From: Caballeronia concitans
GTDB lineage: Bacteria; Pseudomonadota; Gammaproteobacteria; Burkholderiales; Burkholderiaceae
Assembly (NCBI RefSeq): GCF_001544615.1
Contig: NZ_FCNV02000005.1
Location: 1-64,000 of the forward strand
Reading direction: 5' to 3'
Length of the DNA: 64,000 bases
The translations under genes were made by a program, and so were the position numbers. Position 1 is the first letter of the stretch. Each line of letters starts with the position of its first letter. A model generated the notes under the pieces. It worked only from the letters and a program-made list of their open reading frames with translations. It made no database searches and was not told the DNA's origin. Positions 50,140-59,105 of this stretch are shown in pieces.

Positions 50140-50175
50140 GTCGTGAATCGGTTATCCATGTCGTGATCCGTTTAT
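50136..50175. repeat. 20-base direct duplication at the MFS start codon
   Basis: CCATGTCGTGAATCGGTTAT (50136-50155) is followed by CCATGTCGTGATCCGTTTAT (50156-50175), 17 of 20 positions identical. Each copy carries CAT, that is ATG on the minus strand. The second copy also overlaps the stop codon of the PRC-barrel gene at 50172-50174. Confidence 0.85.
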
Positions 50176-51353
50176 CGGGCCGGGCGCGCGCCGGATGACG
50201 AGCCCTGCGCCGCCACCGCGCCCGACGCCGTCGCGCCGCCCGACGATGGTGCCGATGACGCAGCGGTTGCCGTCGCCGATGAAGCGGGCGTCGCCGGGAC
50301 GACCGGCGACACGATCTTGATCGGCTGTTCGGGCGCGTACGTCGGCGCGGCCTTGAGCTGCGCGTCGTTGAAATTCATTTGAAGCACGAGCTGCTTGTTG
50401 CGTGAAACGACCTGCAGATCGCCCCAGTTCGCCGCCACGTGACGCTTGTCCGCCGCGAGCGAACTCGACAGATCGACGACGAGCGCCTGCGGCTCCGCCT
50501 GCGAATCGACGAGCACGTCGACCACGCGTCCGATGCGCGCGCCGTTTTTCTGCGTCACCGTCGAATCGACGAGCTGCGTGAAGTTCGGCGGCGCCTCGTT
50601 CACGGGCTGCGGCTTCGGCACCGGGTCCGCGGGCTTGCCTTTCGCGGGCGGCGGCGGAGGGAGGAACGTGATCGGCGCGGCCTTCGAATTCGGCGCGAAG
50701 CGGAAGGCCGTCCACGGGAAATTGACCTTGCGATCGCCGACGCCCATGAAGCCCGCGAGGTTCACCATCAGCAGCTTCGGCTTCGCGGAGGCATCGACGT
50801 ACATGTCCACCGCGCGGCCCACGACCTTGCCGTCGGGGCGCTGCACTTCGGCATCGAGCAGGCCGTGCAGCTGATCGTGCTGCATGATGCGCGTCGAAAT
50901 GATCTGCGGAGGCGGCGGCGGTTCGGGCGGCTCGGCGGGCGCGGTGATGACCGGCTCCACCGGCTTCGGCTTCACGATGCGGCGCTTCGGCTTCGGCGGG
51001 GGCGGCGGCTTCACGGCGGACGCCGGTTCCGGCGCGACGACGACGGACGACGCGGGCTCTTCGGTATCGGCGGTTTCGGTTTCGTCGGGAGTCGGGATGT
51101 ACGAGTGCTCGACGATCGGCGCGGGCGTCTGCTGCGGAAAGATGCCGCATGCCGAGAGCGCGCACGCGGCGAGCATGACGAGGCCGGCCGAGCGCGGCAG
51201 GCCGCGCGTGCGCCATGCCAGCGCGGACAACAGTACGATCAGGCGCGATGCGGCGTGCCAGGCGCGCCGTATTGCTGAAACCGGCGCGGAAACCAGCGTG
51301 AATGCCGCATTGTTGGCCAACGCATCACCCCGATGCGAGATACCGCCTGTCAT
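50172..51353 (-). CDS. PRC-barrel domain lipoprotein-like protein
   Basis: This 393-residue protein has a long N terminus, then a hydrophobic GLVMLAACALSACG (about 57-70) that resembles a lipobox. A Pro/Lys-rich spacer (about 105-150) follows. Two PRC-barrel-like beta domains are visible around HGLLDAEVQRPDGKVVGRAVDMYVD (about 160-185) and ARIGRVVDVLVDSQAEPQALVVDL (about 275-300). The tail is Ser/Ala/Gly-rich. PRC barrels occur in RimM and in membrane-associated proteins; the role here is unknown. ATG 51353 follows GGAGC. Whether the protein is lipidated depends on the start actually used. Confidence 0.72.
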   Translation of the reverse strand: MTGGISHRGDALANNAAFTLVSAPVSAIRRAWHAASRLIVLLSALAWRTRGLPRSAGLVMLAACALSACGIFPQQTPAPIVEHSYIPTPDETETADTEEPASSVVVAPEPASAVKPPPPPKPKRRIVKPKPVEPVITAPAEPPEPPPPPQIISTRIMQHDQLHGLLDAEVQRPDGKVVGRAVDMYVDASAKPKLLMVNLAGFMGVGDRKVNFPWTAFRFAPNSKAAPITFLPPPPPAKGKPADPVPKPQPVNEAPPNFTQLVDSTVTQKNGARIGRVVDVLVDSQAEPQALVVDLSSSLAADKRHVAANWGDLQVVSRNKQLVLQMNFNDAQLKAAPTYAPEQPIKIVSPVVPATPASSATATAASSAPSSGGATASGAVAAQGSSSGARPAR

Positions 51354-51445
51354 CACAAAAGCTCCATGTGTCCGGGCCACCTTCCTGGTTTGTATTGTGT
51401 GGACCGGCGACGCGAGCGTCCGGCCGTGTGTCTCAGTGCGTGCAT

Positions 51446-51469
51446 GCGCTCACGCGCTCACGCGCTCAT
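51446..51469. repeat. Three tandem GCGCTCAC units at the ankyrin gene stop
   Basis: GCGCTCAC occurs three times, the last as GCGCTCAT, across the stop codon of the ankyrin-repeat gene (51466-51468). On the minus strand the first copy supplies the TGA. Confidence 0.8.
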
Positions 51470-52008
51470 GCGCCCGGCGATGCGTCCGTTCCCGGCTGCC
51501 GGCCCGCGAGCTGCGCGGCGGTATCGGCTGCTCCCATTCGGGCTGCGTACTCGCGAGCGGACAAGCCGTTCTGGTCGCGTGCATCCGGGTTCGCGCCGCG
51601 CGCGATCAGCATGTCGACGATCTCCACGCGATTGAACATCGCGGCGATCATCAGCGCCGTGCGTCCGTCGGGCGATGCGCCTTCGATGTCCGCGCCGTGC
51701 GCGAGCAGCGTTTCGATCACGTCCTTGAAGCCCTTGAACGCCGCGCCGGCGATCGGCGTCTGGCCGTTGTCGTTGCGCAGGTCCGGATCGGCCTTGTGTT
51801 CGAGCAGCACGCGCACCGCGTCGGCGTGGCCGTGATAGCTCGCGAGCATCACGAGGCTGTCGCCCTTGTCGTTGCGCAGGTTCGGCGGCAGGCCTTTGTG
51901 AAGCAGGGCGTCGAGCATCGAGGCATCGCCCCGGCGCGCGGTGTTGAACACTTCCGTTGCGAACGCAATGGTGTCTTCATCGGGGCCTTCGCGTCTCGTG
52001 TCTTGCAT
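51466..52008 (-). CDS. Ankyrin-repeat protein
   Basis: This 180-residue soluble protein has four ankyrin units of about 33 residues, each with a G-x-TPL/ALMIAA-like helix and a DxR or N-containing turn: NDKGDSLVMLASYHGH, NDNGQTPIAGAAFKGF, SPDGRTALMIAAMFNR and DQNGLSAREYAARMG. A short N-terminal helix precedes them. Such proteins act as protein-protein adaptors; in this group they often accompany catalase or stress genes, but none lies here. ATG 52008 has a GGAG site. The C terminus coincides with the tandem repeat. Confidence 0.85.
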   Translation of the reverse strand: MQDTRREGPDEDTIAFATEVFNTARRGDASMLDALLHKGLPPNLRNDKGDSLVMLASYHGHADAVRVLLEHKADPDLRNDNGQTPIAGAAFKGFKDVIETLLAHGADIEGASPDGRTALMIAAMFNRVEIVDMLIARGANPDARDQNGLSAREYAARMGAADTAAQLAGRQPGTDASPGA

Positions 52009-52285
52009 GTTTCGCTCCGGTTGGACACGCGGCTGTGCAGAGCCGGTGGTCTTTTGCATTCGATAATGTCGCCGCGCACATCACGCGCGGCGCGGGGAAT
52101 CATCGGCAGCATACACAGGTTTGACGACGCGCCGCGTTTGCATCGCGACGCGGTAATGGGGACGTCAGGCAGCAGGTTTCGCGCCATGACTTTCGAAAGG
52201 CTGCTGCCGCTTGACGCCGCAGCCTGCGCGCCCTTAGTCTCGATAACATGTTTCGCTTATCGAGCCGCTTATTCAGCCGCATTCC

Positions 52286-52921
52286 ATGACGCAAGCCTCA
52301 TCGAATTCCGACGCCGGCGTGCGCCGCCGCGCACCCGCCGCCGAACGCAATCGCGATGCGATTCTAGCCGTCCTCGCACGCGTGCTGCCGAAGCGCGGCG
52401 TCGTGCTGGAAATCGCCAGCGGCACCGGACAGCATGCGGTGCATTGCGCGGCCGCGTTGCCGGACATCGTCTGGCAGCCGAGCGATCCGGACGCCGCCTC
52501 ACGCGAATCCATCGCCGCGTGGCGCGCGCATGCGGGGCTGCCGAACCTGAACGCGCCGCTTTGTATCGACGTGACGCGCGGCGATTGGGGCATCGGCAAG
52601 GTCGCGGCGATCGTATGCATCAACATGATCCACATCGCGCCGTGGGAAGCGGCCGAGGCGCTCGTTCGCGGCGCGGCCGAACGGCTCGATGCGGGGGGCG
52701 TACTGTACCTGTATGGGCCGTTCCGGCGCAATGGCGCGCACACCGCGCCAAGCAACGAAGCCTTCGATGCGCAACTGCGCGCCACCGATTCGCGCTGGGG
52801 CGTGCGCGACATGGAAACGGTCGAGGCGCTCGCACGCAAGGCCGGATTCACGCTTGCAGAAACCGTCGCGATGCCCGCGAACAACTTCAGTCTGGTGTTC
52901 GTCAAGGACGAAGGGGCATAA
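52286..52921 (+). CDS. DUF938 SAM-dependent methyltransferase-like protein
   Basis: This 211-residue protein has motif I EIASGTGQHAVHCAAALP (about 42-59), an acidic second-strand end QPSDPD, and VCINMIHIAPWEAAEAL (about 110-126). These are features of the DUF938 family, class I SAM methyltransferase-like proteins of unknown substrate. The C-terminal GFTLAETVAMPANNFSLVF is typical. The ribosome site is weak. The 277 bp upstream holds the divergent ankyrin gene's promoter and no other gene I can support. Confidence 0.85.
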   Translation: MTQASSNSDAGVRRRAPAAERNRDAILAVLARVLPKRGVVLEIASGTGQHAVHCAAALPDIVWQPSDPDAASRESIAAWRAHAGLPNLNAPLCIDVTRGDWGIGKVAAIVCINMIHIAPWEAAEALVRGAAERLDAGGVLYLYGPFRRNGAHTAPSNEAFDAQLRATDSRWGVRDMETVEALARKAGFTLAETVAMPANNFSLVFVKDEGA

Positions 52922-53065
52922 GGTGAGCAGGCACACGAGCGCGACCCGACGGTCCGCTCGCGCCGAAACGGGCGACGCCGTGTAGACTGCGAGAGATCGT
53001 TCCTTTGCGCCCGCATTCGCGACAGGCGCTCACATCCGATCTCACTCCTCCCGGAGGCGTCCTAC

Positions 53066-54226
53066 ATGCACGCAGCGTTGCCGCAAGGCGAGCAGGAAAC
53101 CGGTGCCGTCGATACGTCCGCAAGCCAGCCGCGCGATCTGCGCCGCATCGACATTCATCCCGATCACTGGTATCCGCTCGCGTGGTCGCGCGAAGTGAAG
53201 CGGGGCCATGCGCACGGCGTGCGCTTCGCGGGCGATCCCATCGTGCTCGTGCGAACGGACTCGGGCAAGGTCTTCGCGCTCGAAGACCGCTGCGCGCATC
53301 GGCAGGTGCCGCTTTCGGCGGGCGTCGTCGATGGCGAGTCCATTCGCTGCTGCTATCACGGCTGGACCTACGACTGCACCGGCCGCTGCACCGACATTCC
53401 CTATCTCGGACGCGAGCGCCTTCCCAACGGCGTGCGCGCGTATCCGTGCCGCGAGGAAGCGGGACTCGTTTTCGTGTTCACGGGCGATCCGCTTCGCGCC
53501 GACACCGCGAGGTTTCCATCGCTCGACTCCGCCACCGATGCGGCCTACAAGACGCGCCGCTTCGGCCAGGAAGTGAAGTGCCATTACACGTTCATGCACG
53601 AGAACCTGATGGACATGAACCACCAGTTCCTGCATCGGCGGCAGATGGGCAGCATGCGCGCGCGATCGCTCGGACGGCGGCGGGGCGAGGACTGGATCGA
53701 AGTGGACTACACGTTCGCGCGCGAGGCGGGGAAGCAGCCGATCGGCGAGGCGCTGGTGTTCGGCCAGAAGCGCGGCGCCAAGCCCGATGAGACGCAGAAA
53801 GACGTGATGACGGTTCGCACCGAGTATCCGTATCAAACGCTCAGGATCCGCACGAAGGACGAGGCGATGGTGATGGACCTGTGGATCGCCTACGTGCCGC
53901 TCGATGCCGAACAGCGCACCAATCGCACCTTCGGCCTGCTGTCGATCCGCCGCCCGAAGATTCCCATCCTGCTCGATGCCGCGTGGCCGCTGCTCGTGTG
54001 GTTCACCGAGCGCATCTTCAAGGAGGATCGATGGATCGTCGAGCGCGAACAGGAAGCGCATGACCGGCAGGGCGCCGACCACAATCACGAAGTCTTTCCG
54101 GTCATCAACGAACTGCGCGCGCTTCTGATGGAGCACGGCGTGCCGCATCGCGCGGCGGGCGCGCATGACGTCGATGCGCGGCGCGTGCATCGCATCGTGC
54201 CGGTGCAGGAAGTGCCGGCGTCGTGA
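53066..54226 (+). CDS. Rieske-type aromatic ring-hydroxylating oxygenase, alpha subunit
   Basis: This 386-residue oxygenase has a Rieske [2Fe-2S] domain with C76-x-H78 and C95-x2-H98, and a C-terminal catalytic domain with the mononuclear iron site D183, H186 and H190 in ENLMDMNHQFLHRRQ. It resembles standalone Rieske oxygenases acting on aromatic or sterol-like substrates rather than the classic dioxygenases. No ferredoxin, reductase or beta subunit is adjacent, so its electron donor lies elsewhere. GGAGGCG precedes ATG 53066. The substrate is unknown. Confidence 0.85.
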   Translation: MHAALPQGEQETGAVDTSASQPRDLRRIDIHPDHWYPLAWSREVKRGHAHGVRFAGDPIVLVRTDSGKVFALEDRCAHRQVPLSAGVVDGESIRCCYHGWTYDCTGRCTDIPYLGRERLPNGVRAYPCREEAGLVFVFTGDPLRADTARFPSLDSATDAAYKTRRFGQEVKCHYTFMHENLMDMNHQFLHRRQMGSMRARSLGRRRGEDWIEVDYTFAREAGKQPIGEALVFGQKRGAKPDETQKDVMTVRTEYPYQTLRIRTKDEAMVMDLWIAYVPLDAEQRTNRTFGLLSIRRPKIPILLDAAWPLLVWFTERIFKEDRWIVEREQEAHDRQGADHNHEVFPVINELRALLMEHGVPHRAAGAHDVDARRVHRIVPVQEVPAS

Positions 54227-54365
54227 GCGCTTACGGTGCTTTCGGGCGCTTGCGAAGCGCGCAGGCCGCGCGACGATCCGGCGCGGCACGCACGGATTGC
54301 GGCCATCGCGCGGCGGCGCTATACAGGAACGAGGACATTCGCACTTGCCACGGAGGCAGACCATC

Positions 54366-54647
54366 ATGAACAGCGACCCGACCGAGCCGCGCGACCCACG
54401 CTCGACCGCGCCCGATCTTTCCGAGCGGCATCCGAACGTCGAGCATTTCGATGCGGCGATCACGCACGTCGACGAATCCGTCGCGGCGGGACGCATGGCC
54501 GCCGGCGCGGCGAAGGGCATTCTCTATAGCCTGATCGAGACGCTCGGCACGCTCGTCGGCGATCCCGATCTGCCTTCGCACGCGCGCTCGGGCTACGAAG
54601 GCTTGCTCGAGACCGCGCGCGAACTGCGGGCGAAGATCGAGCAATAA
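54366..54647 (+). CDS. Small conserved hypothetical protein
   Basis: This 93-residue protein has a Pro/Asp-rich N terminus, then a helical body (HFDAAITHVDESVAAGRMAAGAAKGILYSLIETLGTLVG and a final amphipathic helix to LRAKIEQ). No signal peptide. I start at ATG 54366 after CACGGAGGCAG. It is probably a small soluble helical protein of unknown role. Confidence 0.6.
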   Translation: MNSDPTEPRDPRSTAPDLSERHPNVEHFDAAITHVDESVAAGRMAAGAAKGILYSLIETLGTLVGDPDLPSHARSGYEGLLETARELRAKIEQ

Positions 54648-54959
54648 GCTTTACTGCAGTCCTTCCATCCTTCCTTCCGGGCGACGCGCCGCTTTCACGC
54701 GTCGCTCGCGTCTCACGGCACCCCATGCCGATGCTTTCCGCCTCCTTTCGTAGCAAGCCCGTTTTTTCTGCCTGCCGCGCCGCCAAACATTAGCTCCTTT
54801 CGGCGCATCTCCTTCCAACGGAAAGGCCCGTCGGCCATCTGCGGCAATATTTACCGGGCTGCCGTTGCGCCTTGTCACACGGGGCTTGCTCGCTGCGAGT
54901 CATGCTCCGACGCCACGTTACTGACAGCTTCTTGTCATGCTGGCGACCGAATGCCGAAT

Positions 54960-54989
54960 ATTTGCTTCGACGCAAATACTGGTTAACCA
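54960..54989. promoter_or_regulatory. Palindromes in the 516 bp porin leader region
   Basis: ATTTGC-TTCGAC-GCAAAT (54960-54977) and the perfect TGGTTAACCA (54980-54989) lie next to each other about 175 bp before the porin start. The whole gap 54648-55163 contains no gene I can support and becomes AT-richer toward the porin, so it probably holds its promoter and regulator sites. No specific binding protein can be named. Confidence 0.4.
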
Positions 54990-55163
54990 CACGGTGCAAA
55001 AAAAACGACACCGACGAAGCCGATTCTTTCGGATTCCATCGGTAAGCCATACACTTGCCAGCGATAAAAGTTACGGTCGATGTAACCGCGAGCGCCGCCT
55101 GGTTCCGGTTCCAGTCCGATCACGAACGATTCGCTCATACCGCACGATGCAAGAGGAGAAGAA

Positions 55164-56396
55164 ATGAAAGGCTTCAAGATGACCCAGGCCGCCGCCATCG
55201 CCGCGACCGCGTTCGCAGTCGCCGCGCCGGCTTTCGCGCAAAGCAGCGTGACGCTGTACGGTATCGTCGACGACTCGATCGTTTATCAAAGCAGCCAGAC
55301 GAACCTGGCGAAGACGCAGGCAGGCCGCTCGAACGTCAAGATGGCATCGGGCATCTGGGCGGGCAGCCGCTTCGGCCTGAAGGGCGCTGAAGACCTGGGC
55401 GGCGGCAATAAGGCCATCTTCCAGTTGGAATCCGGCTTCAACATCAATAGCGGCGCGCAGCAGTACACGAACGCAATGTTCGGCCGCCAGGCATGGGTCG
55501 GTCTCACGAACCCGGCGTTCGGTACGTTGACCTTGGGTCGCCAGTACACGTCGTATTACACGCTGATGGCGCCGTACAGCCCGACGAACTGGCTGACGGG
55601 CTACTTCGGCGCGCACCCGGGCGATCTGGACGAACTGGACACGATCTACCGCGCGAACAACTCGGTCGTCTACACGTCGCCGAAGCTGTACGGCTTCACG
55701 GTGAGCGGTTCGTACTCGTTCGCAGGCGTGCCTGACAGCGTCTATCAGGGTTCGACCTGGTCGGCCGCGATCCAGTATTCGCAAGGCCCGATCGGCGGCA
55801 CGGTTGCGTTCACGCGCATCAACAACTCGACGATCGGCGGCGGCGTCTACGGCGATTCATCGACGACGAACACGGCCGGTCAGTCGGGCGTGTCGGCGGT
55901 GACGAACGGTTATCAGGGCGCGCAAGCCCAGAACCGCTTCGCCGTGGGCCTCGGCTACACGTTCAACAGCGCGTGGGACATCACCGCGACGTATACGAAC
56001 GTTCAGTACATTCCGGGCATCGCCTCGAAGTTCACCGACGAAGCCGTCTTCAACACGGCAGGGACGGTGCTGCACTGGAAGGCATCGAGCGCGTGGGACT
56101 TCGCGGCAGGCTACAGCTACACGTGGGCCAGCAAAGCGAACGGCATCACCGACGCAGCTTCGTACCATCAGTTCAACCTGTCCCAGTACTACTCGCTGTC
56201 GAAGCGCACCGGTCTGTACGCTCTGGAAGCGTTCCAGCGCGCCAACGGCCGCACGCTCGCGAACCCGTCGTTCCCGAACGGCCAGGTCAACGCGCAGACG
56301 GCCGCGAACGCGACGATCGGCGACGGCTTCCAGACCACGCCGTCCGCATCGCGCAGCATGTTCGCAGCAGGCGTGGGTATCATCCACCGCTTCTAA
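55164..56396 (+). CDS. Gram-negative trimeric porin
   Basis: This 410-residue outer-membrane protein starts with a signal peptide (MKGFKMTQAAAIAATAFAVAAPAFA, cut before QSSVTLYG). It continues with the typical VTLYGIVDDSI first strand, AGSRFGLKGAEDLGGGNKAIFQLESGF and FGRQAWVGLTNPAFGTLTLGRQY. It ends in a phenylalanine (GIIHRF), the signal for barrel assembly. These are hallmarks of the Burkholderia 16-strand OmpC-like general porin. A very strong AAGAGGAGAAG ribosome site, highly biased codons and a strong terminator point to high expression. Confidence 0.93.
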   Translation: MKGFKMTQAAAIAATAFAVAAPAFAQSSVTLYGIVDDSIVYQSSQTNLAKTQAGRSNVKMASGIWAGSRFGLKGAEDLGGGNKAIFQLESGFNINSGAQQYTNAMFGRQAWVGLTNPAFGTLTLGRQYTSYYTLMAPYSPTNWLTGYFGAHPGDLDELDTIYRANNSVVYTSPKLYGFTVSGSYSFAGVPDSVYQGSTWSAAIQYSQGPIGGTVAFTRINNSTIGGGVYGDSSTTNTAGQSGVSAVTNGYQGAQAQNRFAVGLGYTFNSAWDITATYTNVQYIPGIASKFTDEAVFNTAGTVLHWKASSAWDFAAGYSYTWASKANGITDAASYHQFNLSQYYSLSKRTGLYALEAFQRANGRTLANPSFPNGQVNAQTAANATIGDGFQTTPSASRSMFAAGVGIIHRF

Positions 56397-56414
56397 GCGG
56401 CGCTTGCTTCACGG

Positions 56415-56445
56415 AAAACCGGACGCCTAGGCGTCCGGTTTTTTT
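56415..56445 (+). terminator. Strong terminator after the porin
   Basis: AACCGGACGC-CTAG-GCGTCCGGTT with 10-base arms is followed by TTTTT, 19 bp after the porin stop. The A tract on the other side could also serve the convergent SDR gene. Confidence 0.93.
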
Positions 56446-56480
56446 GCGCCCGCGTTTGCACTCGCGCGGCTTTCGCAGCC

Positions 56481-57239
56481 TCAGATGAACATGCCCCCCG
56501 ACACCTCGACGCGCTGCGCCGTCATCCATCGATTGCCCTCGGACAGCATCGCCGCAATCGCGCCGCCGATATCATCCGGCACGCCCGCGCGCCCCAGCGC
56601 CGTGTTCTGCGCGATGAAGTCGTTCACGCTCTGGTCGTCGCGCACCACGCCGCCGCCGAAATCCGTTTCGATCGCGCCCGGCGCGATGGTGTTCACCGTG
56701 ATCCCATGCGGCCCCAGCTCCTTCGCGAGATACCGCGTGAGCACTTCGATGCCGCCTTTCATCGCCGCATACGCCGCGTAGCCCGGCAATGCGAAGCGCG
56801 TGAGCCCGCTCGACACGTTCACGATGCTCCCTTCCTCGTGCAGAAAAGGCAGCAGCGCCTGCGTCAGAAAGAACGGTCCCTTGAGATGAATGTCCAGCAG
56901 CGTGTCGAATTGCTCGGGTGTCGTATCGACGAACGACGCATGCACGCCGACGCCCGCGTTGTTGATCAGAAAATCGAAGTTCGTGCGTTCGAACGACTGT
57001 TCGAGCGCCTTGCAGACTTCGTCGGCGAACGCGGGGAAGGTGTCGCATCGGCTGACGTCGAGCTCGAGCATCGCGCACTTGCAGCCGAGTTCCTCGATCT
57101 CGCCCGCCACCGCTTCGGCTGAAGCGGCGTCGCTGTTCCACGTACCGATGATGCCGACGCCCTGTTGCGCGAGCTTCAGCGCCGCGCTGCGCCCGAGTCC
57201 GCGGCCCGCGCCAGTGATGACTGCGACCTTTGTGCTCAT
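56481..57239 (-). CDS. Short-chain dehydrogenase (3-oxoacyl-ACP-reductase-like)
   Basis: This 252-residue SDR has GAGRGLG (10-16), NNAG near 93-96, catalytic Ser in NVSSG (about 143-144), Y157 and K161 in YAAMK, and a PGAIETDF loop. The closest general type is 3-ketoacyl-ACP/acyl-CoA reductase; substrates cannot be assigned. ATG 57239 is preferred because it begins a standard SDR N terminus. It is convergent with the porin and divergent from the next gene. Confidence 0.85.
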   Translation of the reverse strand: MSTKVAVITGAGRGLGRSAALKLAQQGVGIIGTWNSDAASAEAVAGEIEELGCKCAMLELDVSRCDTFPAFADEVCKALEQSFERTNFDFLINNAGVGVHASFVDTTPEQFDTLLDIHLKGPFFLTQALLPFLHEEGSIVNVSSGLTRFALPGYAAYAAMKGGIEVLTRYLAKELGPHGITVNTIAPGAIETDFGGGVVRDDQSVNDFIAQNTALGRAGVPDDIGGAIAAMLSEGNRWMTAQRVEVSGGMFI

Positions 57240-57407
57240 GTATCCGTCCACTGGCTGCTCCTTTGCGTGGGTGAGATTGCATCGAACCATGATCGAACTG
57301 TAGGACGCCGCGCTGCACAAGGGAAATCTCGCGCGATGCTGCGGCGCACCGCGCGCGGGCGCGGGCCTTGCTGCACCGTCGCGATCAACGCATCGAAGGA
57401 GATAGCC

Positions 57408-57818
57408 ATGAAAAACGAAGGCAACCCGAAGCAGGAGAACAACGCCGACACGACCCGCGCCCCGGACGACGCTGCCGCGCTCGCGCGTCCGTTCCGGCTG
57501 TTCGCGGTGGAGCAGCGCGTGCTCGCGCAAAATGTCGATGGCAAGGTGATCGACATCGGCGCGATGGATTCGAGCGGCGGGCAGTTCTGCGCGCGCCTCG
57601 ACGTGGACGACATCGCGGTCGAGCCGAAGCGCAGTCCCGAGCTTGCGCTAAAGGCGCTCGTCGACAAGCTGACGTTCGATTATCTCGACGGCCTTTTCAC
57701 GAGCGAGGGCGAAGCCGAGGTGGCCGGCCGCCTGCAGGATTTCCCGAGCGTCGAATTCGAACTCGACGAAACCCTGCCGCGCGACATGGTCGATCGCACG
57801 CCGCCGCATATCTTCTGA
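57408..57818 (+). CDS. Conserved hypothetical protein
   Basis: This 136-residue soluble protein has a disordered charged N terminus (about 1-25) and an alpha/beta body around FRLFAVEQRVLAQNVDGKVIDIGAMDSSGGQFCARLDVDDIAV. It ends in RTPPHIF. No signal peptide, no known domain. AAGGAGATAGCC before ATG 57408 is a clear ribosome site. Probably monocistronic; the following gene is convergent with 49 bp between stops, which hold a heptamer repeat. Confidence 0.6.
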   Translation: MKNEGNPKQENNADTTRAPDDAAALARPFRLFAVEQRVLAQNVDGKVIDIGAMDSSGGQFCARLDVDDIAVEPKRSPELALKALVDKLTFDYLDGLFTSEGEAEVAGRLQDFPSVEFELDETLPRDMVDRTPPHIF

Positions 57819-57834
57819 TCGGCGACGCGCCTTT

Positions 57835-57861
57835 CCTTGTCCCTTGTCCCTTGTCCCTTGC
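57835..57861. repeat. Tandem CCCTTGT heptamer array
   Basis: The 7-base unit CCTTGTC/CCCTTGT repeats almost four times in the 49 bp between two convergent stops. It may be prone to slippage but touches no coding sequence. Confidence 0.85.
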
Positions 57862-57867
57862 CTCTCG

Positions 57868-58914
57868 TCACTCGCCGAGCGGCAAGCCGCGCAACTGCTC
57901 GCGCAGGGCCGGATAGGCATCGAGAAAGCCCGGTGCATCGAGCCGGTTGAAGAGACTCGGATCGATCTTCTCGTTGAGCGCCGTGCCCGCCGCGCGCGGC
58001 ACCTTCTGGCAGACGTCGCGCAAGAGCGGATTCTTGCTCGTGAACTCGGTATACGAGTCGATCGGCTCGGATGCGTACGCGGCATCCGGGATCGTGATCG
58101 GCTTGTCGAACCCGAGTCCGTGCGATTCGGCCTTCTGGCGCAACCACTCGGCGGGAATCAGCGGCAGCAGGTCGGCCGGATCGCGCGGCGGGGTGACGTA
58201 GCCGCCGCCGACGTTGGCGTGCGCGCCCGCGAACCAGCGCTGCTCGAGCGGCAACGCGCCGCGATCTTCGGTGCCCTGCGTCCACAACGTCGGCTTGTAG
58301 AGCGAGCGGAATTCGTTCGCGGCGATCGCGTGATACGCAGCCTTCGTGCGATTCGAAAGCGTCGTGTCGTGGAACTTGTAGTAGCTCGCGAAGCCCGGCA
58401 CGGCAATTCCGCCGATCGGAATGCCCAGCTCGCCGACCGTATCCCATACGCCGATGAACGCGACATCCACTTCGCGCGAGAACTGCTGGCGATACGCCTT
58501 CACCGAGTCGTCGTCGGCACTCACGCTCTGATCGCGATAGATGCCGTACGCCTGGCGGACGGAATCGCCGCTCCAGTCGTTCGCGAGTCCGCACTTGCGG
58601 ATGAGGCCGGCCAGGCTGCGAGCGGAATAAGCGCCACGCGAAAATCCGAAAATATAGATCGATGCGCCCGGCTGATAGCGCTGACACAGCCACGCGTAGC
58701 CGCTCTTGATGTTGTCGGAGAGGCCGTCGCCGAATGCGCCGCCGAGGAACTTGTTGGCGAGCGAGAACAGCCCGTTGCCCTGTGTGCCGACTCCGGGCAC
58801 GTAGAGCGTCTCCTGATCGTCGGTTTCCGGCGCGAGCTTGTAGAGAAGATAGGCGTTGGTGCGGTCGTTGGGCTCGTTCCAGGTGCCGTCGAAGAAAAGG
58901 GCGAGTTTCGTCAT
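57868..58914 (-). CDS. DUF2235 (Tle1-like) serine hydrolase domain protein
   Basis: This 348-residue protein has the DUF2235 start LALFFDGTWNEP and the nucleophile motif GFSRGAYSAR with S92, the GxSxG-type sequence of alpha/beta hydrolases used by Tle1 phospholipase effectors. The later DTVGELG and WFAGAHANVGGGY supply the likely Asp and His of the triad. Some DUF2235 proteins are type VI secretion phospholipases, but no VgrG, PAAR or immunity-like gene is adjacent and no signal peptide is seen. ATG 58914 has an AGGAG site. The role could be a standalone intracellular lipase. Confidence 0.82.
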   Translation of the reverse strand: MTKLALFFDGTWNEPNDRTNAYLLYKLAPETDDQETLYVPGVGTQGNGLFSLANKFLGGAFGDGLSDNIKSGYAWLCQRYQPGASIYIFGFSRGAYSARSLAGLIRKCGLANDWSGDSVRQAYGIYRDQSVSADDDSVKAYRQQFSREVDVAFIGVWDTVGELGIPIGGIAVPGFASYYKFHDTTLSNRTKAAYHAIAANEFRSLYKPTLWTQGTEDRGALPLEQRWFAGAHANVGGGYVTPPRDPADLLPLIPAEWLRQKAESHGLGFDKPITIPDAAYASEPIDSYTEFTSKNPLLRDVCQKVPRAAGTALNEKIDPSLFNRLDAPGFLDAYPALREQLRGLPLGE

Positions 58915-59105
58915 GACGGTCTCCTGGACGTGATCCGTGATCTGCTGTCTAAGAGATAGGAAATCGGCGCGCGGCATGCAAGCCCGCGATCGTGCAAGTC
59001 GATGCGAAAGGCATCGCCGCGCTCGACTTTGTCCGATACGACAGCACGCCAAGCGCCCCGATGTGCGATGCTAAAGCCTCACGGGACAGTCTTTTCGTGG
59101 AGTGA

